Shown: positions 28,259 through 36,486, counted from the first letter of the stretch. The stretch is DNA of 64,000 bases from CAZOOM01 sp964460795 (GCA_964460795.1 CAYWRU010000011.1:8577-72576); one strand, 5' to 3'. Translations and numbers: made by a program. Notes: generated from the letters alone by a model not told the origin.

Positions 28259-28611
28259 TACTGCGTCCAATCAATGCGCTCGTCAACTAATTGACGAATC
28301 GCCCTGCGGATTTCTTCTTTTTCGATGGTGATGGCCGGGTTTCCGTGGCGCGGACGAATATTAATTAATGCCGAATATTCCAGCCGGTCTTCTCCTGTTT
28401 TTTCGGGAAAAAGGTTAAAGCCCCAAAGATTTTCCTGATCGGATCCGGTATTTAAAAGAACCATTTCTCCGTCCGCATGCAGATCCCCGCCTACGGCGAT
28501 CCATCCCTTGTCCAAATCCGCAATCGCCTTGATCATATCGCCATAGCCTTGATGCGCAAGCTTGGCGAGCTGCGACTTGGTCGTTTTTTGGCGAATAATT
28601 TCTATATGCAT
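28258..28611 (-). CDS. DUF5674 family protein
   Basis: 117 aa. Begins MHIEIIRQKTTKSQL. The core WIAVGGDLHADGEMVLL, QENLWGFNLFP and YSALINIRPRHGN matches DUF5674 (typical motifs: G-G-x-L-H-A-D, Q-E-N-L-W-G-x-N, S-L-I-N-I-R-P). The family is about 110-120 residues, so this is full length. Function is unknown; these genes often accompany small toxin-antitoxin-like pairs, which is only suggestive. The ribosome site is weak. Its stop overlaps the next gene's start. Confidence 0.8.
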   Translation of the reverse strand: MHIEIIRQKTTKSQLAKLAHQGYGDMIKAIADLDKGWIAVGGDLHADGEMVLLNTGSDQENLWGFNLFPEKTGEDRLEYSALINIRPRHGNPAITIEKEEIRRAIRQLVDERIDWTQ

Positions 28612-28658
28612 CTTGTTTTTCTTATCTCTGATCCGGAATTAAATGGAGGCGGCCGCTG

Positions 28659-28718
28659 TAGGCGGACTTCCTCAGTCCGTCACAACGCCGTCGTTTTTCA
28701 TCTGAAAAACGGAGGGGG
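28659..28718. repeat. Repeat unit B, copy 2
   Basis: Near-copy of 27684-27744, directly abutting unit A copy 2 through the shared GGAGGGGG. Confidence 0.75.
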
Positions 28719-28839
28719 TTCTGCTTCGCGCTGTTGCTTACGCCCAGCGCTTCGCAGAAACTTCCGCTCAACCGCTTTACCAGTTCCTTCGTAGCCCTGC
28801 CTAATAAAGGACAGGGCGAAGAAGAACGGAGGGGGGGGG
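28711..28839. repeat. Repeat unit A, copy 2
   Basis: Near-identical to 27441-27565, again bounded by GGAGGGGG, with a longer G run at its right end. With unit B it fills most of the gene-free interval 28612-28937. Confidence 0.85.
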
Positions 28840-28873
28840 ACAAGTGCCCACTCCGCTCTACAAAGTAAAAATA

Positions 28874-28895
28874 ATCACGTTTTAAATCACGTTTT
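28874..28895. repeat. Paired ATCACGTTTT repeats near integrase end
   Basis: ATCACGTTTT occurs at 28874-28883 and 28886-28895. A matching pair lies at 63796-63805 and 63807-63816, near the other end of the presumed element. They could be recombinase arm-type sites. Confidence 0.45.
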
Positions 28896-28937
28896 TTCTG
28901 TCCAACTTTGCTCATAATACCATAAAACTCCGCTGTG

Positions 28938-30035
28938 TCATATTGTAGTTGCGGCAAAAACAGATTCGTGACCGCTCGTCGTTGCGTGGGCGTAATATCG
29001 TTGCATAACCTTCACATCCTTGATCCCCGAAATGTCCGACACATCCGCAAAAGGCACCCTCGCCTTTGCGCACTCCGTCATGAACCGATGCCGAAAATAG
29101 TGTGGCGACAGCTTGGTTCCTAAAGTATTCGTACTGATCCTGGTGAGGTATTGCCTCAATCTGTCGGCTTTTGATTTGGGCGCTTCGCTCCCCGAAAAAA
29201 GATACTTGGATGCGCTGTTGCGCTGTGAAGCCTGCACAATAATCTGCCTGAGTTCTTCGTTCAATCGTGTGATTGGGGTCTCCCTGTGCTTCGTTTTGGT
29301 GGTCTGAGGGCGTATATCAATTCGCATCGGAACCAGACCGTACCACTTGATGTCTCTTTTTTCAATCGCTAAGGTTTCGCTGACTCTCCTCCCCGTCATC
29401 AGCATAAACTTGAACGGATAATAATACTGAGGACGATCTTGCAGAATGAAGGTGAACATCTTTTTCAGTTGCTCGTTCGGAATATCAGGGTATTGTTTCT
29501 TGTCAGAATTGGGCCGCCGGATTTCATCCAGTTCCTCAACGAATTCTTTCTCACAGAACCCCAGTTTTTTCAAACGTCTAATCATCGATTTGACGCAGAT
29601 CAATTCTGCTTTCCAGCCGCCATTCGGATTCCGTTTGAGATCGTGAATAAAATAGGATTTGTATTCCAAAAGAAACGGCAGGCTCAACTGACTTGGGCTT
29701 TTGACATCGGGAAATCTTTTCAAACGGAATTCGGTGAACAAAAGTCGATAAACATGTTTATACCGCTGAAAACTTTTCAAAGAAATGTTATCCGTAAGCA
29801 GATCGGCTTCCAATTTGGGCCACACCTCATCAAACGTGGCGTTCAAGCGTTCCTGCCCGTTTTGAGGCACCGCCGCCTGCTTACGCAAGGCCACCTTCCG
29901 CTCATCCCGAATCGCACGAGCCTCGCTTAACGATGCCGCATGAATCCGTTCCTGACGGCGCTCCAATCGTGCCTGATAATCAATCAGGTACACGTCGTCT
30001 TTGATGTGTTTTATTCCCCGGACTTTTTTACCCAT
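28938..30035 (-). CDS. int: Tyrosine recombinase / phage-type integrase
   Basis: 365 aa. Residues 1-60 are basic and resemble an arm-binding region; the middle is a SAM-like core-binding domain (SLKSFQRYKHVYRLLFTEF). The catalytic domain shows MTGRRVSETLAIE (first Arg), LSPHYFRHRFMTE (H-x-x-R) and VMQRYYAHAT (nucleophile Tyr). The usual LGH before the Tyr reads SGI, so the second catalytic His is replaced. It would integrate or excise the adjacent element at an att site. The gene overlaps the excisionase-like gene upstream by 8 nt and faces the tRNA-Ser and repeats, as is typical for int next to attL. Confidence 0.88.
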   Translation of the reverse strand: MGKKVRGIKHIKDDVYLIDYQARLERRQERIHAASLSEARAIRDERKVALRKQAAVPQNGQERLNATFDEVWPKLEADLLTDNISLKSFQRYKHVYRLLFTEFRLKRFPDVKSPSQLSLPFLLEYKSYFIHDLKRNPNGGWKAELICVKSMIRRLKKLGFCEKEFVEELDEIRRPNSDKKQYPDIPNEQLKKMFTFILQDRPQYYYPFKFMLMTGRRVSETLAIEKRDIKWYGLVPMRIDIRPQTTKTKHRETPITRLNEELRQIIVQASQRNSASKYLFSGSEAPKSKADRLRQYLTRISTNTLGTKLSPHYFRHRFMTECAKARVPFADVSDISGIKDVKVMQRYYAHATTSGHESVFAATTI

Positions 30036-30258
30036 TTACTTGAATCCCCTTGAACCAATTTTCGATTTCGATCCGTGAAGCGCACAACTGCTTACCGACT
30101 TTTCGTAGCGGAATCCGCATTTTCTCTCGCCATTTTTTACGCCTGAGCGTGTTGGGAGAAATGGAAAATAATCTTGCGATGTCAGCAATAAGAAGAATGC
30201 CCTTCTCTTCGTGCAGGATCGCCCCCGAATCGGCGTGATTATAGGTTTGTGTTTTCAC
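30028..30258 (-). CDS. Excisionase-like helix-turn-helix protein
   Basis: 76 aa with a GTG start. ILLIADIARLFSISPNTLRR is a MerR/excisionase-type winged-helix segment, then KVGKQLCASRIEIENWFKG, the typical wing and final helix of small 'helix-turn-helix domain 17' proteins. It probably binds att-region DNA and sets integration direction with the downstream integrase, whose start it overlaps by 8 nt. Size fits Xis-type proteins. Alternatively it is a transcriptional regulator. Confidence 0.7.
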   Translation of the reverse strand: MKTQTYNHADSGAILHEEKGILLIADIARLFSISPNTLRRKKWREKMRIPLRKVGKQLCASRIEIENWFKGIQVNG

Positions 30259-30280
30259 TCAGCAAGTCCTTTGTTATTCA

Positions 30281-31642
30281 TTACCTACGCCCATTCCCCG
30301 TCGGCTTCCCATCAATCGGCCTACACAAATCAAAGATACGTTTAATTCTTTCGTCAAAAATAATATCGCTAAAACTGACAGGCCGTTTCAAAATAAGCCC
30401 TTCAAGCGATCGGCACCTGCTGAGGCCGACATAGGCTTGCCCGTGTGAAAATGCGCCGTGATCCAAATCCAAAACGATTCGATCAAATGTTAAACCTTGT
30501 GATTTGTGGATCGTGATGGCCCATGCCAGTTTGGTCGGAAATTGTTCAAAACTCCCGACCACATACGACACGATTTTTTTTGTTTCGTCGTCGTGTCTGT
30601 ATTTGATTTTTTCCCATGTCATTCTCCCCACATCATGAACTCCGTGACCAATCCTGACCTTGATTGAATCGTGTCTCAGTTCAATCACTTCTCCGATATT
30701 TCCATTAACCCATCGATGTTCGGGATCGTTTTTGATCATAAGCACCTGCGCTCCCACCTTTAATTTCAAATGTGTTTCCGTAGGGTAAGATGGCGCATCA
30801 AAATCGCCTTCGATTTCTGCTTCATAAAGAAATTCTCTGCCTGGCAGATTGTGCAAACGATCAAGGTTTATCGCATTTGCCGTCGCATTCGTTGGAACAA
30901 GCGTGATCGACGCCGCCCATTGATCCGAATGCGTGTAGTCAACACGGGTATTCAGAAGCCGCAGATCTGTATCGGAGACGGTTTTCGTTCTGATTTTGTT
31001 CAACAAAGAGAGAAACTCGTGCTCTCGCTGCCTATAATTTTTTTTAAGACAGAAGAAATTAAATCTATCCTCTTTAAAAACATTGGCGCTGAAGAAATAG
31101 GGTGTCTGATAAAATTCGTTGAAATGCTCGGCAAGTTCCCGATCGATAATCGGTGGAAGCTGGTGCAGGTCGCCAAACAAAACTACCTGGACGCCGCCAA
31201 ATGGTTCATCAAAACGATCCCTATTTAGCCGTAAACTGTGATCAATACCGTCAAGCAGATCCGCTCGCATCATGCTTGCCTCGTCAATTATGAGCAAATC
31301 CAGTTTCGCCAAGATGTTTCCAATACGCGGGAGCCGACGGATGTGCTCTTTTTGAATTAATCGGGGCGGGAACTTAAAAAAACTGTGGATCGTGACACCG
31401 CCTGAATTTACCGCTGCAAGTGCCGTAGGAGCGAGGATAACAAAATTCTTTTTTGTTTTTTGTCGTAGGTATGCAAGCAAAGTCGTTTTGCCAGTCCCTG
31501 CTTCCCCGGTGATGAAAAGGGATTCCGAGGATCGCTCCACGCTCCGAAATCCCTTCCTGAATTCTTTATTCAATTCAAAATTGGTTGGCAGACTAAGCGT
31601 TCCAAACATAGCCGTCGTCCTTTTCAAGTTTATTCGTGACAT
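30281..31642 (-). CDS. PIF1/RecD-like ATP-dependent DNA helicase
   Basis: 453 aa, superfamily 1B. Motifs in order: SLFITGEAGTGKTTLLAYLR (Walker A, residues ~40-60), ILAPTALAAVNSGGVTIHSF (Ia), LLIIDEASMMRADLLD (Walker B), VVLFGDLHQLPPI (III), CLKKNYRQ (IV) and ITIHKSQGLTFDRIVLDLD (V), ending with YVGLSRCRSLEGL (VI). All key residues are present. Mobile-element PIF1-like helicases unwind DNA during replication or repair, always 5' to 3' in characterised members. Its start overlaps the end of a small upstream gene by 13 nt, inside the replication cluster. Confidence 0.88.
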   Translation of the reverse strand: MSRINLKRTTAMFGTLSLPTNFELNKEFRKGFRSVERSSESLFITGEAGTGKTTLLAYLRQKTKKNFVILAPTALAAVNSGGVTIHSFFKFPPRLIQKEHIRRLPRIGNILAKLDLLIIDEASMMRADLLDGIDHSLRLNRDRFDEPFGGVQVVLFGDLHQLPPIIDRELAEHFNEFYQTPYFFSANVFKEDRFNFFCLKKNYRQREHEFLSLLNKIRTKTVSDTDLRLLNTRVDYTHSDQWAASITLVPTNATANAINLDRLHNLPGREFLYEAEIEGDFDAPSYPTETHLKLKVGAQVLMIKNDPEHRWVNGNIGEVIELRHDSIKVRIGHGVHDVGRMTWEKIKYRHDDETKKIVSYVVGSFEQFPTKLAWAITIHKSQGLTFDRIVLDLDHGAFSHGQAYVGLSRCRSLEGLILKRPVSFSDIIFDERIKRIFDLCRPIDGKPTGNGRR

Positions 31643-31842
31643 AGTTCCAATATAGCCAAGTCAGCACCATGCAAATAATCACAAAGTTCAAAGTTACGAA
31701 AAATTAAAGACTCGCATATTTCGGTTTGCACATAGAATGGATTAACGCACTCACCTTGTGATCGAATAACATATTTTGAGCGTTCAAAAATTTCATCCAT
31801 GACACGCAAAACTATATGACTAATATGTTCGGGTTCACTCAT
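31630..31842 (-). CDS. Small hypothetical protein
   Basis: 70 aa, MSEPEHISHIVLRVMDEIFE..., acidic, with an amphipathic helical start and three Cys (GECVNPF, TEICESL, LCDYL). I chose ATG 31842 because GGAGG precedes it and it overlaps the TGA of the DnaB-like gene (ATGA); a longer in-frame start exists at 31866. No family is recognised. Position between two helicases in a coupled operon suggests a replication accessory role. Confidence 0.6.
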   Translation of the reverse strand: MSEPEHISHIVLRVMDEIFERSKYVIRSQGECVNPFYVQTEICESLIFRNFELCDYLHGADLAILELCHE

Positions 31843-32801
31843 GCTTCCTCCGCTTTGCCATCCCAATCTTCAAAAAGATAATGTTTACCTGTAAATTTGA
31901 CAGGGACAATGACGCCTCGTTCGCCAGTTTTATTTTTGGCTACTTCAATCTCAATCCAATTCTTAGGGGCATGTTTATAGCCTGATATGACAACCTTCTT
32001 GCCGCTATTAACATCCTTTCCTTCTTCAAAATCAAAACTAGAATCGCCATATAGAAATGGGTAATGGAGAAGCAGGACTAGATCAGCAGTTTGTTCGAGC
32101 GTATCGCTACCTGAGAGATGATGGAGCTGCGGTCTTTCGTCTTTTGCTCCCTGCCTGTTGATCTGGCTCAGAATCACAAAGCCGATGTCGGATTTTTCTG
32201 AGAATATTTTTGCTCGCCTCGAAAACTCATTGATTGCCTCATATCTATTCCCGTTGGGCGAATCAATGATTTGTATGTAATCCACAAAAACAATGTCAGG
32301 CTTTGGGTCTACTTCTTCAACAACATGCTGGATTTCATCAAAAGTAAACCCAAAATCATCCAGCACAAGTAACTTTAAGTTATTAAATACTTGCCCAATG
32401 GTCGGATCATTTATCCGTTTGAACTGCCCTTGCAATAGCTGATAATTATTTTCTCGGAACATATTGCAGTAAATCTTTTCCACAATTTGCTCTCGGTCAT
32501 CCTCAAGAGATATGAACGCCACAACTTTCCCGGCATCCGCAATCTTAACTGCGATCTGCAAAGACAAAGCCGTCTTGCACTGGCTTGGCCTCGCTGCAAT
32601 TACAGTCACTTTTCCTCTCCGTATCCCATGCGTCACTTTATCAAGCTGCGTTATCCCCATCGGGAATTCGGGTTTGTCAGACCGCTTCGCAACGTTCTTT
32701 TTTACTCGTTCAAAGATCGTTTCGACATTTTCAAAAACAGCCGTTCGATGCGTTTCGCTGCTTCCTCGTCTCGCTTCTCGCATTCGGAAATCTCCTTGCA
32801 A
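31839..32801 (-). CDS. DnaB-like replicative helicase (C-terminal domain type)
   Basis: 320 aa. A short N-terminus leads to a RecA-like core: GITQLDKVTHGIRRGKVTVI, AARPSQCKTALSLQIA (Walker A), VVAFISLEDDREQI (acidic, catalytic Glu region), DIVFVDYIQIID (Walker B), GFVILSQINRQG (H3 sensor) and SDTLEQTADLVLLLHYP (H4). The N-terminal primase-interacting domain of DnaB is missing, as in phage-type helicases. In Walker A the invariant Gly before Lys is Cys (QCKT instead of MGKT), a possible loss-of-function or assembly artefact. The gene lies between a small gene and the replication organiser, and probably loads at the element's origin. Confidence 0.85.
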   Translation of the reverse strand: MQGDFRMREARRGSSETHRTAVFENVETIFERVKKNVAKRSDKPEFPMGITQLDKVTHGIRRGKVTVIAARPSQCKTALSLQIAVKIADAGKVVAFISLEDDREQIVEKIYCNMFRENNYQLLQGQFKRINDPTIGQVFNNLKLLVLDDFGFTFDEIQHVVEEVDPKPDIVFVDYIQIIDSPNGNRYEAINEFSRRAKIFSEKSDIGFVILSQINRQGAKDERPQLHHLSGSDTLEQTADLVLLLHYPFLYGDSSFDFEEGKDVNSGKKVVISGYKHAPKNWIEIEVAKNKTGERGVIVPVKFTGKHYLFEDWDGKAEEA

Positions 32802-33022
32802 ATCCTATACAGTTCTGGGTTTTTAAAAACATATCCATTCGCCAATTCTTCAAAAAATTCTGCGGGCTTATCGATCAAATCGGAAAGTGACCGCTTAAGC
32901 CTCAGTTGCGCCAACGTCCTAGTCGGCGTTTTGTTTTGCGATGACAGACTCGGCGCTAGCGTATTTTCGCCGTGCTTTGCTCTCGGCCTGAAAGCCACGT
33001 TTTCCTCCGAATTTAATCGCAT
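32702..33022 (-). CDS. Small basic/helical protein overlapping its neighbours
   Basis: This ORF (106 codons from its first ATG) fills the 117-nt gap between the replication organiser and DnaB-like genes and overlaps both. The convincing part is the C-terminal two thirds (RSLSDLIDKPAEFFEELANG and KNPELYRICKEISECEK), helical and acidic like DnaB-loader or primase-linker segments. The true start may be an internal TTG or GTG nearer 32930, since the N-terminal third coincides with the organiser's tail. Existence is moderately supported and function unknown. Confidence 0.5.
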   Translation of the reverse strand: MRLNSEENVAFRPRAKHGENTLAPSLSSQNKTPTRTLAQLRLKRSLSDLIDKPAEFFEELANGYVFKNPELYRICKEISECEKRDEEAAKRIERLFLKMSKRSLNE

Positions 33023-33632
33023 TTCTATTCCAATTACGCGCTGCTGCTTGCCAATTTTTCATTGGCGACTTACCCGCCACGAGCCAGCCGTTTGACTCAA
33101 AATGGTCGAAAAAAGCATCCGCTTCCAATACTTCAAAATTGTTGGCACTGAAATAGTCCTTAACCTCTTCGAGTGATGGACGCGCTGTAGATGCGGAACT
33201 GCCTTCTTTTTTTCTCTTTATGCTTTTACTTATTACTTCTACTTCTAGCGGGAGTTCTCCGGGAGCGGTCCCGGAATTGTCCTGGAGAGGATATGATGGC
33301 AGTAAGTCAGCGCCTAAACGGTCTTCTCTTAAATCCTGATGTTCCTTCCAATTTAATGCCTGGAGATATTTCAGCCCTCCCGATTCATGGTATTTGACGT
33401 TCGTTCTATCGCTGATTTCTTTCAGGCAATATTCGATCTTTTCGATTGTAAACCAAGGAATGAGTGGGCAAACTTCTCCCTTAATAAAGTGTGGTTCTCC
33501 ATTCATCTTTCCGTAAGAATTGAAATGAGGTATCGCTAAACAAAACAGCACAGCGGCTTCTGGGGATAACGATGCAAAACCGCGTGATTTTGAAATGTCA
33601 CAACGAATCATGCGACCTCTGCTTTTGGACAT
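32919..33632 (-). CDS. Phage-type replication organiser / DnaT-like protein
   Basis: 237 aa. The N-terminal ~100 residues look like a winged-helix DNA-binding domain (LSPEAAVLFCLAIPHFNSYG, WFTIEKIEYCLKEISD). A low-complexity linker follows (~115-150), then VKDYFSANNF, FFDHFESNGWLVAGKSPMKN and WQAAARNWNRN, a C-terminal motif common in phage replication proteins next to a helicase. It probably binds the origin and helps load the DnaB-like helicase. It heads the operon towards DnaB, PIF1-like helicase, Xis and Int. No catalytic motifs. Confidence 0.65.
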   Translation of the reverse strand: MSKSRGRMIRCDISKSRGFASLSPEAAVLFCLAIPHFNSYGKMNGEPHFIKGEVCPLIPWFTIEKIEYCLKEISDRTNVKYHESGGLKYLQALNWKEHQDLREDRLGADLLPSYPLQDNSGTAPGELPLEVEVISKSIKRKKEGSSASTARPSLEEVKDYFSANNFEVLEADAFFDHFESNGWLVAGKSPMKNWQAAARNWNRNAIKFGGKRGFQAESKARRKYASAESVIAKQNAD

Positions 33633-33648
33633 TCAGAGCACCACTTGT

Positions 33649-33978
33649 TCATTTCGACTTGTTCTTACGTTTAGCATTCGGGCATCTAATATTGGTGTCC
33701 GGTTCGTTTTTCAAATCGCCAATACGTTGGGAGACGCTCCATTTTTTTAGTAAAGCGTCTACGTCCCGCACATCAAAAAGAAGTCTGCCTCGTTTCGCGC
33801 CCCCAAATCGAATCGGTGAAAAACCCCACTTATCGACCCAACCACGCCATGATTTCTGGACAATACTAGGTGATTTGCGCAGCATGTGCGCAAGTTCATT
33901 AACCGTTATAAAATTGGGTTGGGTTTTTTGAGTTGTATTTATTTGGAAGTTTTTCGCAGTTTCGGTTTGGTTTACCAT
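33649..33978 (-). CDS. Helix-turn-helix DNA-binding protein (Cro/early-regulator position)
   Basis: 109 aa from the ATG at 33978, which has GGAGG 7 nt upstream; an ATG at 33990 is possible but lacks that spacing. ITVNELAHMLRKSPSIVQKS is a helix-turn-helix of the excisionase/terminase-small-like kind, then DKWGFSPIRFGG and LLFDVRDVDALLKKW. The C-terminus is basic. It is transcribed divergently from the CI-like repressor across shared operators, so it may be the first lytic/early gene and act as antirepressor or replication regulator. Not a close match to Cro. Confidence 0.65.
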   Translation of the reverse strand: MVNQTETAKNFQINTTQKTQPNFITVNELAHMLRKSPSIVQKSWRGWVDKWGFSPIRFGGAKRGRLLFDVRDVDALLKKWSVSQRIGDLKNEPDTNIRCPNAKRKNKSK

Positions 33979-34009
33979 ATTTTCCTCCACAAGACGTAAC
34001 TATAAAGAT

Positions 34010-34050
34010 TTTCTTGTAGTTGTCAACCATATAAATAATTTCTTGTAGTT
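34010..34050. promoter_or_regulatory. Direct-repeat operators between divergent regulator genes
   Basis: TTTCTTGTAGTT occurs at 34010-34021 and again at 34039-34050 (29-nt period, nearly three helical turns). An ACAAGA half-site in the opposite orientation lies near 33990. These are good candidates for binding sites of the adjacent S24-type repressor. Confidence 0.6.
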
Positions 34051-34106
34051 TTGGGGTCGTTATGATATCTTTTGCAGTTAACAGTAGGAAGCGGGAGAAA
34101 ACAGCA

Positions 34107-34832
34107 ATGAATGGAACAACGTTATTTGCGGCTTGGTTTAAAAATGCACGACACAATTTAAACCTCACACAGACGCAACTTGCTAAGAAACTTGGCGTGA
34201 ACCCTCAAACTATTTCAAATTGGGAAAATGAGCTGTGTTTTCCTCCTCGAAACAAGTTATCGCGCATAGCTAAAACTTTCAGCATTTCTGAAATGGATGT
34301 TCTGCGGGTAAAAACACAATCCGAATTCCAATTATGTAAAGATGAGATTGAAAAGCTGGGCACGCCTATCATTCCTTATCCCGGCCAAGATGTAAAAAAA
34401 CTGGCGGAAACCATAACACAAAAATCACCATGGAAAGAGGGTTTCATTCCCGAGATAAATGCCTATTTTAAAGGCGATCCCGATAACCTAATCGATAAGG
34501 TTGAGGCATGGGAAGGGAAATGGTTAAATCAACAGTTAATCCCACATCGTATGTTTGCATTCCGCCTTTCAGACAACTCCATGGAACCATACTTTCATCA
34601 AAATACTGTTATCATTTGTGAAAAACTTGGGCGCATGCCGAAGGGGCCTCAAAAAGTGGTGGTTAAACTCAAAAATAGGAAAGAAACATTATTTAGAATT
34701 TATGAAGAAAGGGGAAACCAAATTACGCTTCGCCCATTAAACCCTGCTTTTCCAGCAACCCCAATTAAGAAAGAAGATATTCATAGGCTTTACCTTGCTG
34801 TTAAATCTATCTTCGAAATGCAGGAACTTTAA
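34107..34832 (+). CDS. CI/LexA-like phage repressor (XRE HTH + S24 domain)
   Basis: 241 aa from ATG 34107, preceded by GGGAG at good spacing (a longer frame to 34062 lacks this). Residues ~8-65: LNLTQTQLAKKLGVNPQTIS, an XRE helix-turn-helix. Residues ~145-240: S24 peptidase-like fold with FRLSDNSMEPYF (nucleophile Ser), KVVVKLKN and TLFRIYEE, then ITLRPLNPAFP. The Lys that normally forms the catalytic dyad (usually V-K-R) appears replaced by Phe (LFR), so self-cleavage is doubtful. It likely keeps the element quiescent by binding the repeats upstream. Confidence 0.82.
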   Translation: MNGTTLFAAWFKNARHNLNLTQTQLAKKLGVNPQTISNWENELCFPPRNKLSRIAKTFSISEMDVLRVKTQSEFQLCKDEIEKLGTPIIPYPGQDVKKLAETITQKSPWKEGFIPEINAYFKGDPDNLIDKVEAWEGKWLNQQLIPHRMFAFRLSDNSMEPYFHQNTVIICEKLGRMPKGPQKVVVKLKNRKETLFRIYEERGNQITLRPLNPAFPATPIKKEDIHRLYLAVKSIFEMQEL

Positions 34833-34867
34833 TTCCTGTTAGCTTCTTCCGACTTTCGGTAGGAAAT

Positions 34868-35521
34868 TCAGCGAGTGAGGTAGGCGGTGATTTTGAATTT
34901 TCGCTTTGAGTCCGGGGTGAGATTTTTGAGGGCGACTTGAATAAAAGGGCCGTAAATCTTGGTAAACAAAACACGGGAAGAGGTTTGCCCCGTGCTTAAT
35001 TTCATAAAAGATTCTGTCTCTGTTTTACTGCTCGAATCAACCTTCATATTTCCAAACTCCTGCCAACCTTTTGTTTGCTTGCCCGCCTTTTCCCCCATCT
35101 TTTGAATCTTCTGAGTCGCTGGGGTTATGGAAAAATAAGCATCGGTTTGGTACAGCGAATCTGTCTGGCTTCCAAGAACCGTATCTGGGATTACGTATAT
35201 AGCGCATTCCCGATATTCCCGCACGTCAAACGGTTCGGACTCATAAACCTCACCAGCCCCAAGTGTTATTTCTTTTCCTATCTCTTGAATGAAATAATCC
35301 GCAGGCTGAACCCGCAAATACGGGATTGGGGTATCTTCTCCGTTGATTTTTTTGGTAATCACTTGAATAGGCAGATTGGTGACCTCCACTTGTTTACCCT
35401 GATCCGAACCCAATTCTTGCGTTTGGGAGTTTGCTGATCCGCTGATATTCAAAGCGCCTGCCACGCTTGAAAAAACACAATTCATCAAAATAATGAGCCC
35501 GATATTCATAATCTTTTTCAT
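34868..35521 (-). CDS. Exported protein of unknown function
   Basis: 217 aa. Start at 35521 chosen for GGAGG upstream and ATGA overlap with the nuclease gene. The N-terminus MKKIMNIGLIILMNCVFSSV is a signal peptide, probably cleaved after VAGA. The mature part has a mixed beta pattern (VEVTNLPIQVITKKI, REYRECAIYVIPD, KFKITAYLTR). No catalytic motif or family is recognised. Coupling to a cytoplasmic PD-(D/E)XK-like protein is odd and may reflect chance adjacency or an exported effector. Confidence 0.7.
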   Translation of the reverse strand: MKKIMNIGLIILMNCVFSSVAGALNISGSANSQTQELGSDQGKQVEVTNLPIQVITKKINGEDTPIPYLRVQPADYFIQEIGKEITLGAGEVYESEPFDVREYRECAIYVIPDTVLGSQTDSLYQTDAYFSITPATQKIQKMGEKAGKQTKGWQEFGNMKVDSSSKTETESFMKLSTGQTSSRVLFTKIYGPFIQVALKNLTPDSKRKFKITAYLTR

Positions 35522-36486
35522 AGGTTCGCCTCCCCGATTTTCAAAATCATCTCGAGCGTCTTTTGATTCTGAAGACTCCACTCATAAAGATCATCCGCCT
35601 TTTGTAAGGCTGTCATAACTTTGTTCCGTTGGGTATCAAACGGCTTGGATAAATCAAGCGCCGCCGTCTCATACCTTACGGACACGGATTTCCCTGTTTT
35701 CACAAGACGCATCCCCTCTTTAAGGTGCGTGGCTAAATCTTTTCGAACCTGTTCCAGCGCATGCCCGATTCCCGATAACTCGAGATCAACCGTTCCTCTC
35801 TCTAGTTTGTGAATGAGCCTTGCCTCCTCTATTAATTCCACTGGCTTGAAACCGAGAAAATCCGCACCCCAAGGTTTATCCCGATCGGGTTTTTTCATAT
35901 GAAGGCGGGGATAATACTTCACAGCGGCTCCCCAATACTCCTGCCAGAACACGGAAACGTCTTCGTCTCGGATGGGCTGATATCCCCTTCTTTGTTTTTC
36001 AATGGCAAGACTGATCATTTCTGCTTTGTGGACGGCTCTAGGGCCCAGTTCTTTTTGATTCAGGAACCAGCCACGCACTTCCTCATAGGTTATGGCTAGA
36101 TCAAAACTGTGATTTACTGATAGATATTCACGAGGAGCAATTAACACCGTCCGTTGCTCGGCACATTCACCCTGCTCCAAATACGTTTTGGCTCTCAAGC
36201 GATAACGGGCGGCTTGATCTTTGGTGAAATTCGCATCGATTTTGTTTTCAATCAGAAACAAATAATGTTCGCCGTTTCTTTTCTTGAATTTGACAGCAAG
36301 GTCGCTTTCACCAAGACCTCCTTGTGTCACACTATGCCAAGCCCCAAGGTAAGCGAGTTCGTTCTTATCCAGCGCCGCTCTTTCCAAAAACCATTCGCAG
36401 AATTGTTGGGATGAGCGGAACTCCTCGAGCAGGAGAAGATCGATATCACGCTCCGTAACCGCCTCAACCGGGATAAAGTTTTGCAC
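35518..36486 (-). CDS. PD-(D/E)XK nuclease-superfamily protein
   Basis: 322 aa with a GTG start and GGAG at good distance. Residues ~40-90 carry the fold's catalytic signature: GLGESDLAVKF (Asp) and YLFLIENKIDANFTKDQAARY (E-x-K plus following Gln/Tyr). The C-terminal ~170 residues form a separate alpha/beta domain (LDLSKPFDTQRNKVMTALQK near the end). This layout is typical of uncharacterised defence-island nucleases in the DUF4268/PDDEXK group. It is divergent from a small XRE regulator (36566) across palindromes, a restriction-type control arrangement. Activity on DNA is inferred. Confidence 0.7.
   Translation of the reverse strand: MQNFIPVEAVTERDIDLLLLEEFRSSQQFCEWFLERAALDKNELAYLGAWHSVTQGGLGESDLAVKFKKRNGEHYLFLIENKIDANFTKDQAARYRLRAKTYLEQGECAEQRTVLIAPREYLSVNHSFDLAITYEEVRGWFLNQKELGPRAVHKAEMISLAIEKQRRGYQPIRDEDVSVFWQEYWGAAVKYYPRLHMKKPDRDKPWGADFLGFKPVELIEEARLIHKLERGTVDLELSGIGHALEQVRKDLATHLKEGMRLVKTGKSVSVRYETAALDLSKPFDTQRNKVMTALQKADDLYEWSLQNQKTLEMILKIGEANL

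Noticed and set aside
28622..28957. Minus-strand open frame of 111 codons across repeat units A and B
   Set aside because: Its sequence is almost wholly explained by the repeats, its composition is not protein-like, and it overlaps the integrase's 3' end. No family features.
29439..29930. 163-codon plus-strand frame opposite the integrase
   Set aside because: The integrase on the other strand has clear catalytic motifs; this is its antisense shadow.
33899..34168. Minus-strand open frame across the operator region
   Set aside because: It runs through the divergent promoter and operators and overlaps both the HTH gene and the repressor start. No motif.
34835..34865. Possible terminator hairpin after the repressor gene
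   Set aside because: CTTCCGAC and GTAGGAA pair only with a mismatch and no T-run follows, so I do not call it.
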